Notes under the pieces: model-generated
Database searches by the model: none
What the model was told of the DNA's origin: nothing
What the model saw: only the letters and a program-made list of their open reading frames with translations
Part shown: piece after piece, positions 40,016-51,640 of the stretch
Position numbering within the stretch: position 1 is the stretch's first letter
Layout: each line of letters begins with the position of its first letter
Assembly (NCBI GenBank): GCA_964020155.1
Contig: OZ026554.1
Span: 2,254,049 to 2,318,048, forward strand
Length of the DNA stretch: 64,000 nucleotides
Source of the DNA: Chondrilla cf. caribensis
Lineage: Eukaryota; Porifera; Demospongiae; Chondrillida; Chondrillidae
Direction: 5' to 3'
Position numbers and translations under genes: made by a program

Positions 40016-41341
40016 CTGTGTGTGTGTGTGTGCATGTGTCTGTGTGTTTGTGTGTGTGTGTGTGTGTGTGCATTAGTGTCTACAAACATGAATTAGGTGG
40101 AAAGGCCCCCTTTTCTTTCGAGGAGGGTTAAGGGCAGATTGCTTTAACAGTGATTAGGGTTGGAGTAAATTATTCACTGCACAAACCAAAGTACACAGTG
40201 GTGTTAATTTCTGTGAGCTATATACTTTTGCAGTACGATGGTGTGTGTGTGTGTGTGTGCGTGTGCGTGCATGCGTGCGTGTGTGGTAACATAGACATAC
40301 ATGTTACATATGTGTGTACATTCGAACTGTGCTATGGTGTGTATGAAGGGAGTACAGTGATAGAGGGGTATTATGATAAATATTATACAGTTTGTTAACT
40401 GTCATTTCATTATCACTTCATACAATTATAGTACAATTAACACACACACTACAAAAATGTAATATACAGGATTCCCTTTGATCCTTTTATAACTCTTGAA
40501 CCTGTATCATCAGGAATATTTTGGGCAATTTCATACATATTTACTTAACATGCAGCCCTTTTCGGATGATTGCCACATATTAATAACGTTATACATAACC
40601 TTGAAAAATAATCTACTTGGCTTTTTAACAGAATTGGACAAACCTCTACAAAGAATGAGACGTGGAGGAGACTTTGCTTCCCCAACGCCTGAGCCGTGCG
40701 TTTGTCCACCTGGACCACCTGGACCACAAGGTGAAAAGGGACACCGTGGAAATCGAGGCAAAATAGGACCAATGGGATTGAATGGAACAAAGGGTGAGAA
40801 GGGTGAACAGGGAGATACAGGACCTCAAGGAATGGTTGGACAGAAAGGTGAACCAGGAGTAAAGGGATTTCAAGGACTGCCAGGAAGTGATGGACAGATA
40901 GGTGAACCAGGACTGCGAGGACAACCGGGAATCAATGGAACAAAGGGAGAAAAGGGTGACCAAGGAGATCAAGGAGTAAATGGAACAAAAGGTGAACGTG
41001 GACTGCGAGGACAACTGGGACTTGATGGAAGAAAGGGAGAAAGGGGTGGAAAAGGAGACCAAGGAGTTAATGGAACAATAGGTGAACGTGGAGAAAAAGG
41101 ACAGCCAGGAAATGGTGGACAGAAAGGTGAACCAGGACTGAAAGGACCAAAAGGAGTCCCAGGACGTAATGGAACAAATGGTGAAAATGGGGATCCAGGA
41201 CCACAGGGAGAGATTGGACCACCAGGACCACAAGGTCGTAATGGAGCAAAAGGTGATACGGGGGATGCAGGACAGCCAGGAAAGAAAGGAAAGAAAGGAG
41301 AGAAAGGAGAGAAAGGTGGGCCACCTCCTCTGACTGGATAG
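39108..41341 (+). CDS. Short-chain collagen-like protein 4 (two exons)
   Basis: Exons 39108-39339 and 40632-41341 with a phase-1 intron; 313 aa. The donor is AAAG/GTTAAT, one base different from GTTAGT in all paralogues; the acceptor is TTTTTAACAG. Signal peptide about 1-23, coiled coil 24-84, RMRR at 85-88, C100-V-C102, then PPGPPGPQG. The helix has five NGT sequons and ends in a lysine-rich GKKGKKGEKGEKGG run and PPPLTG. It has neither the C-terminal Cys nor the acidic tail of genes 2, 3 and 6. The gene spans the left copy of the 3447-bp assembly duplication, so exon 2 appears again at 44279-44988. No canonical AATAAA was seen just after the stop. Confidence 0.9.
39655..40076. repeat. Compound (CCCT)n-(CT)n-(TG)n tract, twice, in intron 1
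   Basis: The order is CCCTn (39668-39728), CTn (to 39780), TGn (39781-39870), then CCCTn (39876-39958), CTn (39961-39999), TGn (40000-40072). The whole compound tract is thus repeated in tandem. All long Ser/Leu/Pro, Val/Cys and Arg/Glu frames here are artefacts of it. Confidence 0.95.
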
Positions 41342-41344
41342 CCA

Positions 41345-42157
41345 TAACCACAGGAAATGTAAAGATTATCATCAAGTTTACAAGCTTCTAATCTCAAATA
41401 CAAGTTAAGGAACAGAACTATAGCTAACAATTGATTTTCTACTATTAATTTCCAATTGTTGTAATCAGTTCAAGAATTAGTGAAAACTGGTATAAGATAA
41501 TTATTTCGATGATAATTGGGGCGAGGACAGCGATCCCCCTAATAGTCAACTTACGTCCATCCTGGAGGGGTGGAGCATGATGACGTATTGTCGCGCATGC
41601 ATTGCTTGCCAAACTCCATGTGTACCAAATGGTATGCAAGAAAAAGATATTTACAGTAAAGTCGTGTAGAAAGATGTAGTCTAGTAAATGTGTGAAGGGG
41701 GTTTGAGCACAGCCAAGGTCAGACTAGTCCTATACCACCTACTTTCAAGTCAGACTATTGAACTCGTTTTTACCTACGTATGTTACCAATTGGAACTGTT
41801 GTCACTTTAATCATTAAATATAGACCTATTAGGTGAAGCTTGTGCATACACCTATCTAAATCAATGGGTCAAGCTATTTAATGGCTATAATTATCCAGTA
41901 ATCCTCTCAGGGTACACATGCAAGTACACACAAAATCTCTCTAATTACCTTGCTGCACTCACCCCACATGACGCCTTTAACACACTAGTAATAATTATTA
42001 TCAAAATAATAACAAAGACTGTAGATACTGGAAGTAGTAGAATCTACTATAGCTTTTATAATAAATGATCTCTTGATGATAAGCATGCCAACATTACATG
42101 CACAACACTTAGAACTATAGCTATAAAGCCAATCACATGAAGATAATATATTTAGTC
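41345..42157. other. 3' flank of collagen gene 4, non-coding
   Basis: Part of the conserved 3' flank, including GTAGTAGAATCTACTATAGC at about 42034, the uninterrupted form of the Tigger site in unit 2. 41510-41990 has no match elsewhere in the window except its own assembly copy. No gene seen. Confidence 0.6.
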
Positions 42158-42490
42158 CATGTCTTAACCATTATAGCATCCGTTGCTAACGCTTTATACT
42201 GTTGCTAGCGCTTTATACAATATAAAATTGCTGTATAATAGTACTGTTTCTATGGTAACGGATGCTATTAGGTGGTTAAGACATGGGCACAAGGGCATTA
42301 TGACATATAAATACACTCACCCTCGGGCACTTCGTGCCCTCGGGACTCGGTATTTATATGTCATAATGCCCTTGTGCCCATGTCTTAACCATTATAGCAT
42401 CCGTTGCTAACGCTTTATACTGTTGCTAGGGCTTTATACATTATAAAATTGCTGTATAATAGTACTGTTTCTATGGTAACGGATGCTATA
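42158..42490. mobile_element. Foldback element, unit 4
   Basis: Two ~112-bp direct copies (42158-42269 and 42378-42490), each bounded by ATAGCATCCGTTGC and AACGGATGCTAT, flank a central hairpin. The hairpin stem is GGTTAAGACATGGGCACAAG with GCATTATGACATATAAATAC against its complement, and its tip is CGGGCACTTCGTGCCC. Same family as 9645-9846. A second identical copy at 45805-46137 is the assembly duplicate. Confidence 0.75.
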
Positions 42491-43578
42491 TTGCAATACG
42501 AACTGCTTATTAATATAACTTTATAATAATATAGTATATAATATGCATATTAAAATTAGTCACCATATAAGGGAGGTCAAACAATTAAATGTACTTAAAA
42601 CATGGATCTATTTCAATAAACCCAATATACTTGTATATATATTTTGAGATGAGTGTACATGCATTGTTGCATGTTATACTTTACAGCATGTGCTTCAAAA
42701 ATTAATGGGAAAGCTAATATTCAATAAAGATGATAGAATCTGTGACAAGGGTTTAACGTCGTGAAGTGATGAAAATTTTACATATATGTGTCCAATCATG
42801 CTTTTAATTAACAATTTCATTTTCAATAAAATTTAATGCATGTTATCCACACAGAAAGTGTAAGGTCCAAAAGAAACAATGGAAAGCGGGACGCTCCATG
42901 ACTGCTAGGAATACCACGAATGTAAAGAATTCACAATGATTGTATATAAGATAGTAATCATGGGCAGACTCTTTGTATATAACACAATAACATGAATAAC
43001 AGGTTCAATGCAAAACTTTGAATTCATACATACTAATATTCTACTGAGGTATATCAACATCATAATAATAATTGAACACATATTATTAGTGAAGACTTAT
43101 TAGTGAAGAATAATCTGTAGTAATTGAAATCGCCAAGTATATATAAGGCCGATGAATAACCACTTGTCTATAATAATATAATAATATGATCAATTGATTG
43201 AATCTTTATCATAATTAAAATATGATACTGCATGCGTTTGTGGAGCTCTTCCTTTGGCACAATGGTTAACATTAACAGAGTGCCTCCATACCCACTCACT
43301 ATTTGAAAGACATATATAAGTATGGGATAGAGAACTAAAAAGGAAATATAAATTAGAGTAGTGCATGTGTTTTAGGTTACAATAAAATAATGTAAATAAG
43401 TGCCTATAATATTATAAGCATTTAAATTATGTAAAATTAACATCCAAACTTGCTGCACTAATATATATTCCTATAAAAGTAGCCTGTAATCATACAGAAA
43501 CATAAAGATGAAGTAGTATAATACATAGACACAAAAACACCCATACAGTTCTATATATATATATTATATATTTGAATG
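42491..43578. other. Spacer with second-type collagen remnant, otherwise empty
   Basis: 42855-42935 reads like a decayed copy of the second collagen exon block (GTAAGGTCCAAAAGAAACAA then CATGACTGCTAGGAATACCA), followed by the usual GATTGTATA...GGGCAGACT stretch. The remainder is AT-rich with no exon found. A TGGCACAATGG string at 43254 is not a tRNA gene. Confidence 0.45.
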
Positions 43579-43778
43579 NNNNNNNNNNNNNNNNNNNNNN
43601 NNNNNNNNNNNNNNNNNNNNNNNNNNNNNNNNNNNNNNNNNNNNNNNNNNNNNNNNNNNNNNNNNNNNNNNNNNNNNNNNNNNNNNNNNNNNNNNNNNNN
43701 NNNNNNNNNNNNNNNNNNNNNNNNNNNNNNNNNNNNNNNNNNNNNNNNNNNNNNNNNNNNNNNNNNNNNNNNNNNNNN
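43579..43778. other. Assembly gap (200 N)
   Basis: Exactly 200 N. The round size is typical of a scaffolding placeholder. ORFs crossing it are meaningless. Confidence 0.99.
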
Positions 43779-44278
43779 GGGCAGATTGCTTTAACAGTGA
43801 TTAGGGTTGGAGTAAATTATTCACTGCACAAACCAAAGTACACAGTGGTGTTAATTTCTGTGAGCTATATACTTTTGCAGTACGATGGTGTGTGTGTGTG
43901 TGTGTGCGTGTGCGTGCATGCGTGCGTGTGTGGTAACATAGACATACATGTTACATATGTGTGTACATTCGAACTGTGCTATGGTGTGTATGAAGGGAGT
44001 ACAGTGATAGAGGGGTATTATGATAAATATTATACAGTTTGTTAACTGTCATTTCATTATCACTTCATACAATTATAGTACAATTAACACACACACTACA
44101 AAAATGTAATATACAGGATTCCCTTTGATCCTTTTATAACTCTTGAACCTGTATCATCAGGAATATTTTGGGCAATTTCATACATATTTACTTAACATGC
44201 AGCCCTTTTCGGATGATTGCCACATATTAATAACGTTATACATAACCTTGAAAAATAATCTACTTGGCTTTTTAACAG

Positions 44279-44988
44279 AATTGGACAAACCTCTACAAAG
44301 AATGAGACGTGGAGGAGACTTTGCTTCCCCAACGCCTGAGCCGTGCGTTTGTCCACCTGGACCACCTGGACCACAAGGTGAAAAGGGACACCGTGGAAAT
44401 CGAGGCAAAATAGGACCAATGGGATTGAATGGAACAAAGGGTGAGAAGGGTGAACAGGGAGATACAGGACCTCAAGGAATGGTTGGACAGAAAGGTGAAC
44501 CAGGAGTAAAGGGATTTCAAGGACTGCCAGGAAGTGATGGACAGATAGGTGAACCAGGACTGCGAGGACAACCGGGAATCAATGGAACAAAGGGAGAAAA
44601 GGGTGACCAAGGAGATCAAGGAGTAAATGGAACAAAAGGTGAACGTGGACTGCGAGGACAACTGGGACTTGATGGAAGAAAGGGAGAAAGGGGTGGAAAA
44701 GGAGACCAAGGAGTTAATGGAACAATAGGTGAACGTGGAGAAAAAGGACAGCCAGGAAATGGTGGACAGAAAGGTGAACCAGGACTGAAAGGACCAAAAG
44801 GAGTCCCAGGACGTAATGGAACAAATGGTGAAAATGGGGATCCAGGACCACAGGGAGAGATTGGACCACCAGGACCACAAGGTCGTAATGGAGCAAAAGG
44901 TGATACGGGGGATGCAGGACAGCCAGGAAAGAAAGGAAAGAAAGGAGAGAAAGGAGAGAAAGGTGGGCCACCTCCTCTGACTGGATAG
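44279..44988 (+). CDS. Duplicate of collagen gene 4 exon 2 (likely artefact)
   Basis: Identical to 40632-41341 including the TTTTTAACAG acceptor. No exon 1 or promoter lies upstream of it; the gap and 500 bp of intron precede it. A true duplication this recent would be expected to carry at least some flanking asymmetry, so it is treated as the second face of the assembly overlap. If real, it would be an exon-1-less copy or an alternative exon 2. Confidence 0.85.
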
Positions 44989-45804
44989 CCATAACCACAG
45001 GAAATGTAAAGATTATCATCAAGTTTACAAGCTTCTAATCTCAAATACAAGTTAAGGAACAGAACTATAGCTAACAATTGATTTTCTACTATTAATTTCC
45101 AATTGTTGTAATCAGTTCAAGAATTAGTGAAAACTGGTATAAGATAATTATTTCGATGATAATTGGGGCGAGGACAGCGATCCCCCTAATAGTCAACTTA
45201 CGTCCATCCTGGAGGGGTGGAGCATGATGACGTATTGTCGCGCATGCATTGCTTGCCAAACTCCATGTGTACCAAATGGTATGCAAGAAAAAGATATTTA
45301 CAGTAAAGTCGTGTAGAAAGATGTAGTCTAGTAAATGTGTGAAGGGGGTTTGAGCACAGCCAAGGTCAGACTAGTCCTATACCACCTACTTTCAAGTCAG
45401 ACTATTGAACTCGTTTTTACCTACGTATGTTACCAATTGGAACTGTTGTCACTTTAATCATTAAATATAGACCTATTAGGTGAAGCTTGTGCATACACCT
45501 ATCTAAATCAATGGGTCAAGCTATTTAATGGCTATAATTATCCAGTAATCCTCTCAGGGTACACATGCAAGTACACACAAAATCTCTCTAATTACCTTGC
45601 TGCACTCACCCCACATGACGCCTTTAACACACTAGTAATAATTATTATCAAAATAATAACAAAGACTGTAGATACTGGAAGTAGTAGAATCTACTATAGC
45701 TTTTATAATAAATGATCTCTTGATGATAAGCATGCCAACATTACATGCACAACACTTAGAACTATAGCTATAAAGCCAATCACATGAAGATAATATATTT
45801 AGTC

Positions 45805-46137
45805 CATGTCTTAACCATTATAGCATCCGTTGCTAACGCTTTATACTGTTGCTAGCGCTTTATACAATATAAAATTGCTGTATAATAGTACTGTTTCTAT
45901 GGTAACGGATGCTATTAGGTGGTTAAGACATGGGCACAAGGGCATTATGACATATAAATACACTCACCCTCGGGCACTTCGTGCCCTCGGGACTCGGTAT
46001 TTATATGTCATAATGCCCTTGTGCCCATGTCTTAACCATTATAGCATCCGTTGCTAACGCTTTATACTGTTGCTAGGGCTTTATACATTATAAAATTGCT
46101 GTATAATAGTACTGTTTCTATGGTAACGGATGCTATA
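45805..46137. mobile_element. Foldback element, assembly duplicate
   Basis: Identical to 42158-42490, inside the right copy of the duplication. Confidence 0.8.
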
Positions 46138-47539
46138 TTGCAATACGAACTGCTTATTAATATAACTTTATAATAATATAGTATATAATATGCATATTAA
46201 AATTAGTCACCATATAAGGGAGGTCAAACAATTAAATGTACTTAAAACATGGATCTATTTCAATAAACCCAATATACTTGTATATATATTTTGAGATGAG
46301 TGTACATGCATTGTTGCATGTTATACTTTACAGCATGTGCTTCAAAAATTAATGGGAAAGCTAATATTCAATAAAGATGATAGAATCTGTGACAAGGGTT
46401 TAACGTCGTGAAGTGATGAAAATTTTACATATATGTGTCCAATCATGCTTTTAATTAACAATTTCATTTTCAATAAAATTTAATGCATGTTATCCACACA
46501 GAAAGTGTAAGGTCCAAAAGAAACAATGGAAAGCGGGACGCTCCATGACTGCTAGGAATACCACGAATGTAAAGAATTCACAATGATTGTATATAAGATA
46601 GTAATCATGGGCAGACTCTTTGTATATAACACAATAACATGAATAACAGGTTCAATGCAAAACTTTGAATTCATACATACTAATATTCTACTGAGGTATA
46701 TCAACATCATAATAATAATTGAACACATATTATTAGTGAAGACTTATTAGTGAAGAATAATCTGTAGTAATTGAAATCGCCAAGTATATATAAGGCCGAT
46801 GAATAACCACTTGTCTATAATAATATAATAATATGATCAATTGATTGAATCTTTATCATAATTAAAATATGATACTGCATGCGTTTGTGGAGCTCTTCCT
46901 TTGGCACAATGGTTAACATTAACAGAGTGCCTCCATACCCACTCACTATTTGAAAGACATATATAAGTATGGGATAGAGAACTAAAAAGGAAATATAAAT
47001 TAGAGTAGTGCATGTGTTTTAGGTTACAATAAAATAATGTAAATAAGTGCCTATAATATTATAAGCATTTAAATTATGTAAAATTAACATCCAAACTTGC
47101 TGCACTAATATATATTCCTATAAAAGTAGCCTGTAATCATACAGAAACATAAAGATGAAGTAGTATAATACATAGACACAAAAACACCCATACAGTTCTA
47201 TATATATATATTATATATTTGAATGTCCCTGACATAATATTGTACATATTATAGTATGTATACTATATATGCAAATGTTTAGGTGATTTTGTGAGCTTGC
47301 ATGTTGTGATCATGAGACAAGTGTATGTGTGCGTGTGTTTACGTATATGCAAGCATGTGTTGCGTGCACGTTTGACTTTATCAGCAAGTGTTTCACACAA
47401 AAAAGTTCATATCCAATAAAGATGATATGATATGTGCGAAGGAACAATTTCATTTCGCTACAACAATTGTATGGATGTACGTATACATTTCAGTGCAAAC
47501 TTCTTCTGAATTATTCAGACAATGAACATACGTAATCCA

Positions 47540-47690
47540 CTCCATTAGTAGAAAGTTGTACAGGGAGTGTGAGGTCCAAAAGGAAAAAATTGGAAAGCGA
47601 GGTATAAGGAGAATTGAAATTGGGAGAATAGATAGGATCAACAGGATTGTCAGGAATTCCATTCAAGGAATGAATAGTGATCATGATTGC
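47540..47690 (+). pseudogene. Second-type collagen exon remnant A
   Basis: Frames include GPKGKNWKARYKEN and, shifted, GSTGLSGIPFKE. Homologous in sequence and flanks to 48790-48870, 50810-50920, 10150-10250 and 63835-63935. Confidence 0.5.
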
Positions 47691-48087
47691 AAAACCAACA
47701 CATCAATACTTCCAAATCGATTTGCTCTGTATGATTCAGTTGTTGAAATAGGAGTCTCAAATCAATCACAGTCTTAGACATAGAAATGCAAAACAATGTT
47801 GTGGTAACTGCTAAATGAAATAAATTAACTACAACTAGTACATTTTGTAAGCATTTCACCTTACAAAATCAACCCTATCCACATATTAAGCACAATGTCA
47901 TGCAAATGACTGCAATAAGACATCTCACTACATATTGAGGTCACACTTCTGAACCTAAAAGCACTTGTCAAGTTGAATACTCGTAGTGATGGAAGTTAGA
48001 GATGTGGCCAACAGGTCACTTGAAACAAGACAAACATGCAACATAACAGGCCGGCAGGGCAACAACAGGATATATGTGGACTGTGTA

Positions 48088-48274
48088 CAGTGAATACACG
48101 TTAATCTGCCAATCTTTAATCGTAAAATTCGTTTTCGAGGAATATGATGGATTAATGAGTTTGACCGATTAATGGACATTTATTGGTACTTATACACTAT
48201 ATTTATTGATACTGGGAAATTGTGGCAGATTGAAACATTTGGTGGATATATCTGTGGCAACAGAGAATTCACTG
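48088..48274. mobile_element. TA-flanked MITE, 187 bp
   Basis: The left end CAGTGAATACACGTTAATCT and the right end ACAGAGAATTCACTG are inverted. TA flanks are at 48086-48087 and 48275-48276. The empty site GGACTGTGTACATACAATCC is present at about 49299-49322 in the neighbouring duplicate block, which fixes both borders. Confidence 0.9.
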
Positions 48275-48789
48275 TACATATAATCCACCATCTGGTGCTG
48301 TGATGCTATGAGTGGATTGAATCCATGAAGGACTGAATCAGCAGCATGTAACAAGATTGGATGTTCTTTGTCATGTGATACTTGCACATGCTAATTAAAT
48401 GGAATTAATTAATGAAATTATAGAGGTTTGCATGCAGGAGCATATATAATTATTATTAACAAACTTTCACTTGTACTGTATATTATGTGATATGCAAAGT
48501 GTAATGGTACTCTAAGAAAATGGCAATTTGAATAGAAATCAGTCCGCATGCCTTTCCTCTGCTCGTGTCACATAATATGATTGTTACACATAAAGTGACT
48601 AACCATCTCCAGAATATGCCTGTGTTGTGTGTACATTTGACAGTATCAGCATGTGTTGCACACAGGGAAGTTCTTATTCAAGAAAGATGATAGGAAGTGT
48701 GTACAGAATCAATTTCATGAGGTTATGGACAATCGCATGGATGTAAAATTTCGGTGTAATGTTTTCATCCTCCCCGTTATTAGAATGTT

Positions 48790-48870
48790 GAAAAGTGACG
48801 TATGAAAGGAGAAATGAAATTGAGAGGACCGCCAGGACTGCCAGGATTGCATGTAAGGAATTCCATTCCA
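48790..48870 (+). pseudogene. Second-type collagen exon remnant B
   Basis: One frame reads GPPGLPGLHVRNS. It lies about 1.25 kb from remnant A, and the two blocks (about 47340-48330 and 48610-49340) align along their length, so they are a local tandem duplication. Confidence 0.55.
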
Positions 48871-49689
48871 GGTGTCCATTGAATAGTGATCATGAGCAGA
48901 CATGATTGCAAAAATGAGATATCCACCTGTACTTTAAAATCACTATTGCCTGCATGATATAGTTGTTGAACGAGGAATCTCAAAATCGATCATAGTGCAC
49001 AATCTTACATAAAGAAGTGCAAAACAATGTTGTGGTAACAGTTAATTGAACTAAAATATATTGCAACTGAATTTTGCATACATTTCATTTTACAAAATTA
49101 ACCCTATCCACTGAAAACACATGCACATGACTGCAATAAGAGTGAGGTTACACTTCTGTAATAAGAGGTTACACTTCTGCTTCCCAAAGGCACTCTTCAA
49201 GTTGAATACTCGTAGTGATGGAAATTGGAGATGTTGTCAACAGGTCACCTGCAACAAGATAACCATGCAATGTAACAGGCATGGCGACAACAGGATGTAT
49301 GTGGACTGTGTACATACAATCCATGCACCATCTGGTTCTGTTCAATGCAAAATTTCATGCATAATATATATCATGAGGTATATACGAACTAACTTAACAT
49401 ACATATCTGCTTGCATACGAACACACCCACACACACGCACACACACACACCAAAACACACACACACAAACAGACACACACACACACACGTTAGCTTTTCG
49501 TTCCTTATGTGGCGATCCCATTTCAACTGACAGTGTGATTCCTTAATATTGTGCCGTTCAACCCTACTGAAAGTAATTGAAACAAGGGTTTGGTTCTTAT
49601 CACTGCCGAAGCATGAAATAACATTCATAATGCACAAATCAACTACTGATGCTAACCTGACAAATGCACAGATGCAGATACTGCAATAT

Positions 49690-49860
49690 GTACATGAATA
49701 CTGTAGAGGTTACAAGGACATCCTGGAAATCAAAAGATGTGGTAATAGAGTCACAAGGACTGCAAGGATCTTCTCCTCTTGACAAGGAACAAGGAAATTT
49801 TAGAGATACTGAATCTACTAGGACTACAAGGAACTTCTAGACATCCAGGAATTATAGATG
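49690..49860 (+). pseudogene. Possible degraded collagen repeat
   Basis: Short frames give GHPGNQ, QGLQGSSPLDKEQGN and GLQGTSRHPG. The Gly spacing is collagen-like but broken by stops and shifts, and no flanking homology was found. Weak call. Confidence 0.3.
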
Positions 49861-49985
49861 TTGAAGATACATAAGTGAATATTTTTATGGATTCAGTCAA
49901 ACCTATCAATTGGCATATTGTACATCCTACCTTATAAAACAAGATACCATGACATTATACACCCCACACATGTACTAACACATGC

Positions 49986-50007
49986 ACATACACACACACT
50001 TCCACAT

Positions 50008-50084
<77 letters not shown>

Positions 50085-50117
50085 CCCACAATCACACACA
50101 CACACACACACACGTAC

Positions 50118-50150
<33 letters not shown>
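49986..50150. repeat. (CA)n then (TG)n inverted microsatellite pair
   Basis: (CA)n at about 50010-50080 and 50094-50113 is followed by ACGTACGG and (TG)n at 50120-50150. The two tracts can pair as one long hairpin. Confidence 0.9.
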
Positions 50151-50277
50151 ACGCGTGTGCATGTGGGAGTGTATGAGTGTGTATATATACACTGTGGATG
50201 TACACCCAGTAAAAGGATTATAGGCGAAAGGCACCCTTTTTTCAAGGAGAAATATAGTCAGATAGCATCTAGAGTGG

Positions 50278-50280
<3 letters not shown>

Positions 50281-50327
<47 letters not shown>

Positions 50328-50333
50328 ATGTGG

Positions 50334-50395
<62 letters not shown>

Positions 50396-50401
50396 ATGTG
50401 G

Positions 50402-50451
<50 letters not shown>

Positions 50452-50457
50452 ATGTGG

Positions 50458-50538
<81 letters not shown>

Positions 50539-50612
50539 TGTGTGTGTTTGTGTGCATGTGTGTGTGTGTGTGTTTGTGTGTGTGTTTGTGTGCATGTGTG
50601 TGCATGTATGTG
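50281..50612. repeat. (TG)n blocks separated by TACATGTGGAAG
   Basis: Four (TG)n blocks are separated by three identical interruptions TACATGTGGAAG (about 50325, 50392 and 50448), giving a higher-order repeat of 55-67 bp. Val/Cys and His/Thr frames here are artefacts. Confidence 0.95.
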
Positions 50613-50809
50613 TGCTTGTGTTGTTCATGTTTGGCCATATAGCATGTATTCAACCGGTGATGGGATCTGTGCAAAAGGATCAATATCACACAATTACACA
50701 AAATTGTACTTACAAAATATTATAATGTATATTTTGTCAAAATGTATGTTTTTCACAGTTTCCTCAGTCAACGTAATCCAACCCATTTGTAATTAAAGTG
50801 TTGTACATC

Positions 50810-50920
50810 ATTTGGTTTAAAAGGAAACAATGGAAAACAAGGTAAAAAGGAGAATTAGGAGTTGGAGGACCTCCAGGACTGCCAGGATTGACAGGAGAGT
50901 CAAGAATTCCATACAAGGAC
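50810..50920 (+). pseudogene. Second-type collagen exon remnant C
   Basis: GLKGNNGKQGKK is followed, after a stop and shift, by GVGGPPGLPGLTGESRIP. It is the best preserved of the six remnants, but still not open. A TGTTGTACATCATTTG stretch precedes it. Confidence 0.55.
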
Positions 50921-51304
50921 TATAATAATAGTGTTTGTGAGCAGACTTAAGCTTAGTGTACACAACGTCATGCATACTGAAGAATATACAAACTAATATA
51001 ATGTAAGTGTAATGTAACATAATGTACATAACAATAACGTGAACATCGATGAAACAGCGTGAACTTTAATTTGCAGTAAGGTACTTTCCTCCAAGAAAGG
51101 CATATTCAATTTGATGTTGGGACATTAACCATATTATATTCAGATATATGAATGAACAGTGAATGGATAGATACGTATGTGCACAAACGTATGCAGGGAA
51201 TTATTATACGTATAATTACTCATGCAAAGCTATGATTGCTTAGATTATGCACTGACGACAATAGTATGTAAATTTTATACATACACTGATAATAGGTTAC
51301 TATT

Positions 51305-51640
51305 ACTTCAATCTCATTTATAAAAAATTCACATTCTGTCAATTCACAGGAGTACACCCCTAAATAATCAACAGTGGGTGTAATCACAGTTAAGATGTGG
51401 AGATCTTGGTGGAATCCTCCAAAACCTTAGAGCTGTTCGTCCTCCACACTAAAGTGTACATAGCGGACATTTGGTCCACAGGTCACTGCAGGCACAAATC
51501 ACTACCAGTGGCTACCTCCCAAGGTCTGTAATCTCAGTACATACAGAGATGGTCAACTTGAAGAGTAGAGAGAAAGGAGAGAGAGAGCAGTCAGACACAG
51601 ACAGTGGATGTGGGTCCTGTTCAAGAAGAGGAATGACATT
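51305..51640 (-). pseudogene. Ig-like exon and microexon remnant (unit 4)
   Basis: The minus strand keeps GVYSCELTECEFFINEIE (with the canonical Y-x-C), but an in-frame TAG replaces the codon before GVYS and about 20 codons before it are deleted. A partial microexon copy is at about 51595-51632. Confidence 0.6.

Larger units (their letters stand above)
40132..43578. repeat. Left copy of a 3447-bp identical duplication
   Basis: Every base checked matches 43779-47225 at a fixed offset of 3647, and every ORF in one has an identical ORF in the other. It ends exactly at the N gap, so it is best read as an unmerged contig overlap. Confidence 0.95.
43779..47225. repeat. Right copy of the 3447-bp identical duplication
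   Basis: It begins at the first base after the gap and ends where the left copy ends. Past 47225 (CCCTGACATAATATTG) the sequence is unique continuation of the unit. Probably the same DNA as 40132-43578. Confidence 0.95.

Noticed and set aside
43252..43310. TGGCACAATGG resembling a tRNA A box (also 46899)
   Set aside because: No B box, no cloverleaf and no CCA-side pairing in the following bases.
43572..44045. ORF crossing the N gap
   Set aside because: The frame consists of undetermined bases and the assembly duplicate.
49121..49546. 141-codon plus ORF
   Set aside because: Its second half is a CA-rich tract and the homologous block at 47900-48100 does not keep the frame.
49918..50796. ORFs of Cys-Val or His-Thr repeats
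   Set aside because: Translations of (TG)n/(CA)n tracts. The same applies at 16969-17249, 38164-38576, 39560-40131, 53325-53622, 56389-56749 and 62053-62476.
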